Shown here one piece after another: positions 58,841 to 64,000 of a stretch of DNA of 64,000 nt; position 1 is the stretch's first letter; the number at the start of each line of letters is the position of its first letter. The notes under the pieces were generated by a model. It did no database searches and had not been told where the DNA came from. It saw nothing but the letters and a program-made list of their open reading frames with translations. Origin of the DNA: Agelas oroides (lineage: Eukaryota; Porifera; Demospongiae; Agelasida; Agelasidae); NCBI GenBank assembly GCA_949130485.1, contig OX422193.1:517501-581500 (forward strand). The letters are read 5' to 3'. The translations under genes were made by a program, and so were the position numbers.

Positions 58841-59297
58841 CGAACAATGACTGCTGCAATGATGAGGATAATCATACCAGTAACAAGCCCTCCAAGGTAT
58901 GCTCCTACAACCGTAGCTGTATTTGAGGTTGGTCTTCCCTCTTCTTCTTCTTGTTCTGGTATAGACGTTGGACTTGGTTGTGACTCTGGTATAGACGTTG
59001 GACTAGGTTGTGGCTCTGGTGTGCAGGAAGGGCTACACACACTAACAATGGTTGCAGTCTGACTGCCAACAGATATCACTGTACTGGTACTGGCTGCTCT
59101 GTCCTGAAACATTTGGATCAGTGTTGATGCTGTCATATCTCCACTCTCTGTTGAGTACACTACAGTGGTGGTGAAGGTCATGGTGAAGGTCATGGTGCTG
59201 TTGTCATTGGTTGAGCAGGTGGCTTCAGACTCTTCCAAGTCAGAAGAAGTGAAATTACAGGAGCACATTTCTTGGATTGCATCAGCGATGCTGGTTT
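58841..59297 (-). pseudogene. Truncated SEA-like/TM exon of a lost receptor copy
   Basis: Reads TSIADAIQEMCSCNFTSSD ... AAVIV and ends CG|GTAAGC at 58841, like gene C. The stalk repeats PSPTSIPE twice, and the module has a 12-base internal duplication (MTFTMTFTTT). The first eight or so codons and the acceptor are missing: homology stops at about 59297, where the 59300-59993 element begins. No Ig or SRCR exons follow before gene D. The frame itself is still open, so decay is recent. Confidence 0.7.
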
Positions 59298-59299
59298 AC

Positions 59300-59993
59300 A
59301 GGACTGGACTGCATGCTGGAATGGACTAATGGAATGGAATGCGACCTTTTTTTGTACTAAAAATCATTTTTATGGCCTCTAAATGTGATTCATTTACGTA
59401 CCTGCAGAAACTGCATCCTGTTTTGGATCATTATGTACTCGCTGCACTGTCTCATTCATGGTAAAAGGGTGATGTAGTGCTATAGGTTATCTCCCCTGAA
59501 ATGTTAAAAGAGGAGGCAACCTGTGCATGAAGGTTCTAGCATATAATAGGACACAGTTCAGCTCTGGTTCTAGATTGCCAGTGTGTCCAGTAGATGCTTA
59601 CACACTCATCACTCATTAATGTACTGTGAAGCAAACTTGACTATGGTACCTACAAGCAGCGTGGATGATCAATCTTCTCAAACAGGAGCTGACCTGCATT
59701 TATCAACCCAGTGAAGCTACTGACTCAAGTGATCAAGTAAAGACTCTAATGCCTACATTATGAATGCTGGACTCACTTCAATCAGTATTACAGTTACTGC
59801 ATGCAGAAATTGATTGTCTACATACGGTCGAAAAACAGAAGACAGCAAGAGCTGGAGGCAAGGCTGGCAAGTGATCATGTTGGAAAGCTTATATAATGTA
59901 GGATGCAATTCTACAGGCAGACAAATCTTGTTAGAGGGCATAAAAATGATTTTTAGTGCAAAATAAAGGTCCATTCCAGTAGTCCAGTCCAGT
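59300..59993. mobile_element. MITE-like element with CTGGACTGGAC ends
   Basis: Inverted ends of about 80 bp: GGACTGGACTGCATGCTGGA to AAAAATCATTTTTATGGCC on the left, and the diverged complement at 59935-59993. It abuts the broken edge of the SEA-like exon. Confidence 0.65.
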
Positions 59994-60937
59994 GATTATA
60001 GACAGCCAAACTGAGTAGACAAGTTTCGTTATATCATGCCTGGATCCAGTTCAGTTTCATGGGAATGATTGACCTTTGTACCATGGTGTGCTCAAAGACT
60101 TCATGAGACTTCTTCCACTCTGAGTTTCATGATTCTCTGTTGTCGACAAGATGCCGAGTTTTGAGGTAGGGGAGAGAAAGCTAGGAGGTGCTGGGTGGGT
60201 CAAACCATAGATAGTAGAGTATTAGGGGCAGTAGGACAGTCCTACCATAGATCTATGGTCCGGCCTACTGCAGAGTTCACAACTAAGGATGACATCATCA
60301 GAGTACAAAGTGGAGAGTTCAGTTCAGGTGGAAGTCCAAGCTAGTTAGGATCATAGTTTCGTGCCCAGACTACTTTTCACCGAGTGGGAAAATAGTGTGG
60401 CAAAGTCATTTTGGTTCCAATATTTTGAAATCACTGCAATGTCTTGTCAACTGGATTGTGAATTTGAAAACACTCTAGTGAACAGTGAACTCCGAGACAG
60501 CTAACTCATGCTCCTTCCGAAGATAGAATAGCCTGGTCAACACACGGCAGCTAGAGTTGCCGGATCAACATCCTTTTTGCTAGCAGATCGTTGGCAAGCA
60601 GTGTGGAATGTAATCTTCAATGATGTCAAGCGTTAAGTTAGAAGTGTGTTTAATTTTATACCAGTGGACTGACTCTTCTTCCCTTTATTTTTGACAAAAA
60701 GTGCAAGAGTTTTAGAGTTGATAGTTCTCTCAATGAGGTTTAATCAAATTATAAGGTAAAAGTTCAGTGGAGCTACCAATAATCAAACTAAACTGAAATC
60801 AAATCAAGTTACACTATAAAGCCTTCTGTAAAAGTTATCATGCAAATCAATTCAAGAAAGCAGGGAAAAGCACAAGCTACAACTATCTATTGAGTCATAT
60901 ACTAAGTAATCAGTGATCATACAAGTTTTGTATGCAA
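59994..60937. other. Intergenic region 3' of gene D
   Basis: No gene. 60270-60345 resembles 52064-52120 and 60660-60937 resembles 53450-53748, marking an old duplication shared with the orphan tail exon. Confidence 0.5.
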
Positions 60938-63900
60938 TTACATTGGCTGATCATAAATGGGTTCATCATAAAATGTAACACCCTCATAGGCAGCATTTGG
61001 GCTAATCTGCACACTTTCACTTGTGTATCGAACCATGTCCACGTTCTTAGCAGCAGCTGTGGCTTTAGTACTGGTCTGAGTCATTGGTCTGGTCCTTCCC
61101 TTCAGTTTTACACTCCTTCTCTTCGCAAGAACACTTCATAGGAAAAGAACAGAGATTGCTATATTATCATAGCTGCAGTTTCAGGGCATCTTGTTTTAAC
61201 GTGTGTGCAAATTGTCCACTGTATGTAACCTTAACAGAGCCCCACATACAGGGATAGGCTTATAGTTTGGAAATTGCCAATGTACAATCTCTGAGTCATG
61301 CAAACTTACCAAACAATGACTGCTGCAGTAATGCAGATAACAACACCAGCAATAAGCCCTCCCAGGAATGCCCCCACAAGTGTAGCTATATTTGATGTCA
61401 GTGGCTCCTTCACTTCTTGAGGCCCAAGTGTAATGGTTGGACTTGGTTGTTCCACCTGTAACTCTGGAGCAACAGTTGGACATGGTATTTCCTCTGGCAG
61501 CTCTTGTGCAACGGTTCGACTAGGTTCTTCCACTTGCGACTCTGGTATAGACGTTGGACTAGGTTGTGGCTCTGGTGTACAGGAGGGGTTACACACACTA
61601 ACAATGGTTGCAGTCTGACTGCCAACAGATATGACTGTACTGGTACTGGCTGCTCTGTCCTGAAACATGCGGATCAGTGTCGATGCTGTCATATCTCCAC
61701 TCTCTGTTGAGTACACTACAGTGGTGGTGAAGGTCATGGTGGTGTTGTCATTGGTTGAGCAGGTCACTACAGACTCCTCCAAGTCAGAAGAAGTGAAATT
61801 ACAGGAGCACATTCCTCGGATTGTATCAGCGATTCCTGTTATCAGCATTTGTTGGGTGTCATTCTGCAAAATGTTATGCTTTCAGTTAAACATAGAAATG
61901 ATCTAATTACAGTAGTATCAAGTAAAGATTGATAAAGATTGATAAGGATCCCAGCAACTAAGTATTAACACATGTAGCATCAACTACATTATGCACTTAC
62001 ATTCAAGCTATCACACTGTCTGGAACTCCCAAGATCCAGCACAGCTTGTAGTTCACCTGATGAGAGATACCAGTAAAAAAGAGTATATTTGTACACTATA
62101 ACCAACACTATGTTTAACTATGATATCGAGTTCAACAATTGTAATCCCCAGTATCTCACAGTATCTTTAACTATGATAATCACCTTTCTGTTTCATGAGG
62201 AATAAAGTTTTAATTGTAGTCACTGAGTTGTTCACTAGACACACATATTGACCAAAGGGGCTGGTGTCATTTGCTGCTATGCTGATCACAAGCTCTTCGT
62301 CACTATAGTTAGTTGTGGAGATGATTCTACCATTCTTGATGAATGAGATACTACTGGTAGGAGGGTAGCCACCATCAGCAGTGCAATTAAGAGTGCTGCA
62401 TTCATTGTCCTGCAGAGCTGGTCTGCTTGACTGAATGGAAACTGTAGCTGGTTCTATAGAAGGATAGGAACAGTAGAACAAAGTGTAGCTATGTATAGGT
62501 TGGCCCTCCAAAGTAACTCACCATAGTACTGCAAGTTAAATGATATTTGGTCAAGAATAAGTGGATTTACCCCAGCTCTGCTGCTATAGTAAACAAAGTT
62601 CCAATAGGCATTAGGGCACCCAAACTGCTGAAAGTAGCTGTTGCTCCCAGTATTCAGTAGAAGTAGAACCTCATATGTCCCATTGTGGAGGGGAGTGGGG
62701 TTATTTATCCTCAAGGTCTGAGTGATGCCAGTTGGTAGTCTCAGCGAGCTACTTAGAGATATGCCAGATGGAAAGCCAGAACCATCAAAGTACCATCTTG
62801 TATATACCAAGTTCCGCTGTGTAGTGGGAGCATTTCCACTTATGTTGATGGTGATAGTATCTGAAGTTGTGTAGGGAAGGACTTGACTGTTTGGAGTAGC
62901 TCTGATATAGCCTCTATTGACAGGACATTCTCCAGTATTACTCTCAGATGGATATTCTGTGGAATGAAATGTGTGCATTTAATGGAATTGTTCTGTATGT
63001 ATATGCATGATAGCTAATACTTACCATCAGTGTAGACATTGAATACAACAGGAGAAAGGACTGGATAATGTCTCAATATATCAAGCGTTTCCTCTTCACA
63101 CAACTTGTTGTAAGGGTAGATTCTCAGACCTGCAAACTGGACATGGTACACTCCAGCAGCTGACTGTCGTGCATTGGTTATAGTCAGTGTTGTGCTGTCA
63201 CTACTCAGTGAAGTGGTGGTGTAGTAGTAGTAATAGTGGTAGTAATAGCGATAGGACCTAGGTATAATCTTAACCCTATTGTGGTACCATGTGAGGGCTC
63301 GTAGGTAGTCTCTGGTGAATGTTGCAGTTGGAGTGATATTGACTTGCAAGATGACAGTGTCTAAAGTGTTGTACTGGACAACAGTTGGTCCAATTGGAAA
63401 CAGTAAACCTACACACAGTATAGATGTGATGCACATTATATTATAGCATAAACATGATGATATTACACATTAGCAAGTAGGTGTAAAACGTTAACGTTAC
63501 AATATCACAATCATGCAATGATTAGGTAATTAGCTCATAGGTTAATGCAGCCTACCTTGTACAGTAATGACAGTACTTCCTGAGGCAAGCAATTGATTCC
63601 TATAGTACACCTGACAGTAGTATCTTGCTGTGTGAGGGTGGCCTCTCCCAATGGTGAGAGTGGCATAGGGCAGGCTGGAATTTGCAACAACTGGAGATGT
63701 GTAAGGGATATAATCTCTCCACTGATATGTCACTCCCTCTGCAGATGGTTGTGGGTTTATGAGGCAGGTGAGGTTCACAGTGGATCCAATGAGGTGTGGA
63801 CCACTGGGAGGATCTGTGACCACAGTCACCACCGGATCTGTATGGAGTCACATTTCATAAGTCAAATCACACCACTTACCTGTGTTAATATTTGGCAATT

Positions 63901-64000
63901 TTTTTTACTACAATAGTTTATTTAGACAACACCCAGCCCAACTCTACCTTGACAAATGACTCCCACATCTCTGCCATGGTGACAGTCACGTTGCCCAATA
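60938..64000 (-). CDS. Gene D: 3' half of a fourth SRCR/Ig/SEA-like receptor (partial)
   Basis: Runs off the right edge. Exons 5' to 3': beyond 64000 to 63948 (3' half of the last SRCR domain, only its end visible), 63837-63556 (Ig1), 63408-63025 (Ig2), 62956-62522 (Ig3), 62453-62184 (Ig4), 62056-62001 (linker), 61863-61310 (SEA-like, stalk, TM), 61133-60938 (tail). Phases match gene C throughout, with no internal stop. The stalk is about 45 residues longer than in gene C, rich in Pro, Glu and Thr (PEPQPSPTSIPES ... CPTVAPELQVEQPSP). Ig2 has a Tyr-rich insert (YRYYYHYYYYYTTTS) from a trinucleotide-like run. The tail ends PIYDQPM with TAA at 60938-60940. The donor TG|GTAAGT gives TGG TAA if the tail intron is retained. 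Gene C is its closest complete relative here. Confidence 0.85.
63211..63262 (-). repeat. Coding trinucleotide-like expansion in gene D Ig2
   Basis: TAGTAGTAGTAATAGTGG-type sequence on the plus strand encodes alternating Tyr/His/Thr on the minus strand. Gene C has RYSRGTVSLSS at the same place, so about 11 residues were added in a loop between Ig strands. Confidence 0.75.

Overview
This is eukaryotic, animal-type genomic DNA: AT-rich, with short coding exons bounded by GT-AG introns, AATAAA signals, and introns packed with hairpin and inverted-repeat transposons. The protein families (large multi-SRCR plus Ig membrane receptors in a tandem cluster, an arrestin-domain protein with PPxY motifs) fit an early-branching invertebrate. 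A sponge is my best guess (inference only). All gene models below were built by hand by joining splice sites in frame.

Layout. 1-783: last exon and poly(A) signal of an unrecognised + strand gene. 3524-19637 (+, gene A) and 27631-38494 (+, gene B): two tandem paralogous receptor genes, each with 23 exons that join without a frame break (1598 and 1579 aa). Each encodes a signal peptide, eight SRCR domains, four Ig-like domains, a short linker, an SEA-like juxtamembrane domain, one transmembrane helix and a tyrosine-rich cytoplasmic tail ending in a YExP motif. 39091-46586 (-, gene C): a tail-to-tail relative with 22 exons, seven SRCR domains and 1501 aa. 60938-64000 (-, gene D): the 3' half of a fourth member, running off the window. 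Between C and D lie an arrestin-domain gene (50313-51775, -), a divergent ORF of unknown function with a possible frame break (52249-52826, +), and three leftover receptor 3' pieces: an intact orphan tail exon (53749-53944), a broken tail exon (57875-58074) and a SEA/TM exon truncated next to a mobile element (58841-59297).

The non-coding space is mostly mobile DNA. It includes a 1.23 kb near-perfect palindrome with TA target duplications inside an intron of gene A (9672-10906), a 2.6 kb Mutator-like element with about 250 bp terminal inverted repeats and a 10 bp target duplication (20250-22851) that carries a nested element with a 9 bp duplication, and a 2.3 kb element with roughly 700 bp inverted arms and TTAT duplications (23876-26180). 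Smaller elements of the TAGCCTCGTTCCCAGG and ATACCGTA end families are scattered throughout.

The receptor cluster is the main biological system here. Its modular design (half-domain exons, all in phase 1; variable stalks; swappable tail exons; a built-in stop if the tail intron is retained) suggests a family of surface recognition receptors with phosphotyrosine signalling, possibly in self/non-self or microbial recognition. That role is inference; the sequence shows architecture, not ligand.
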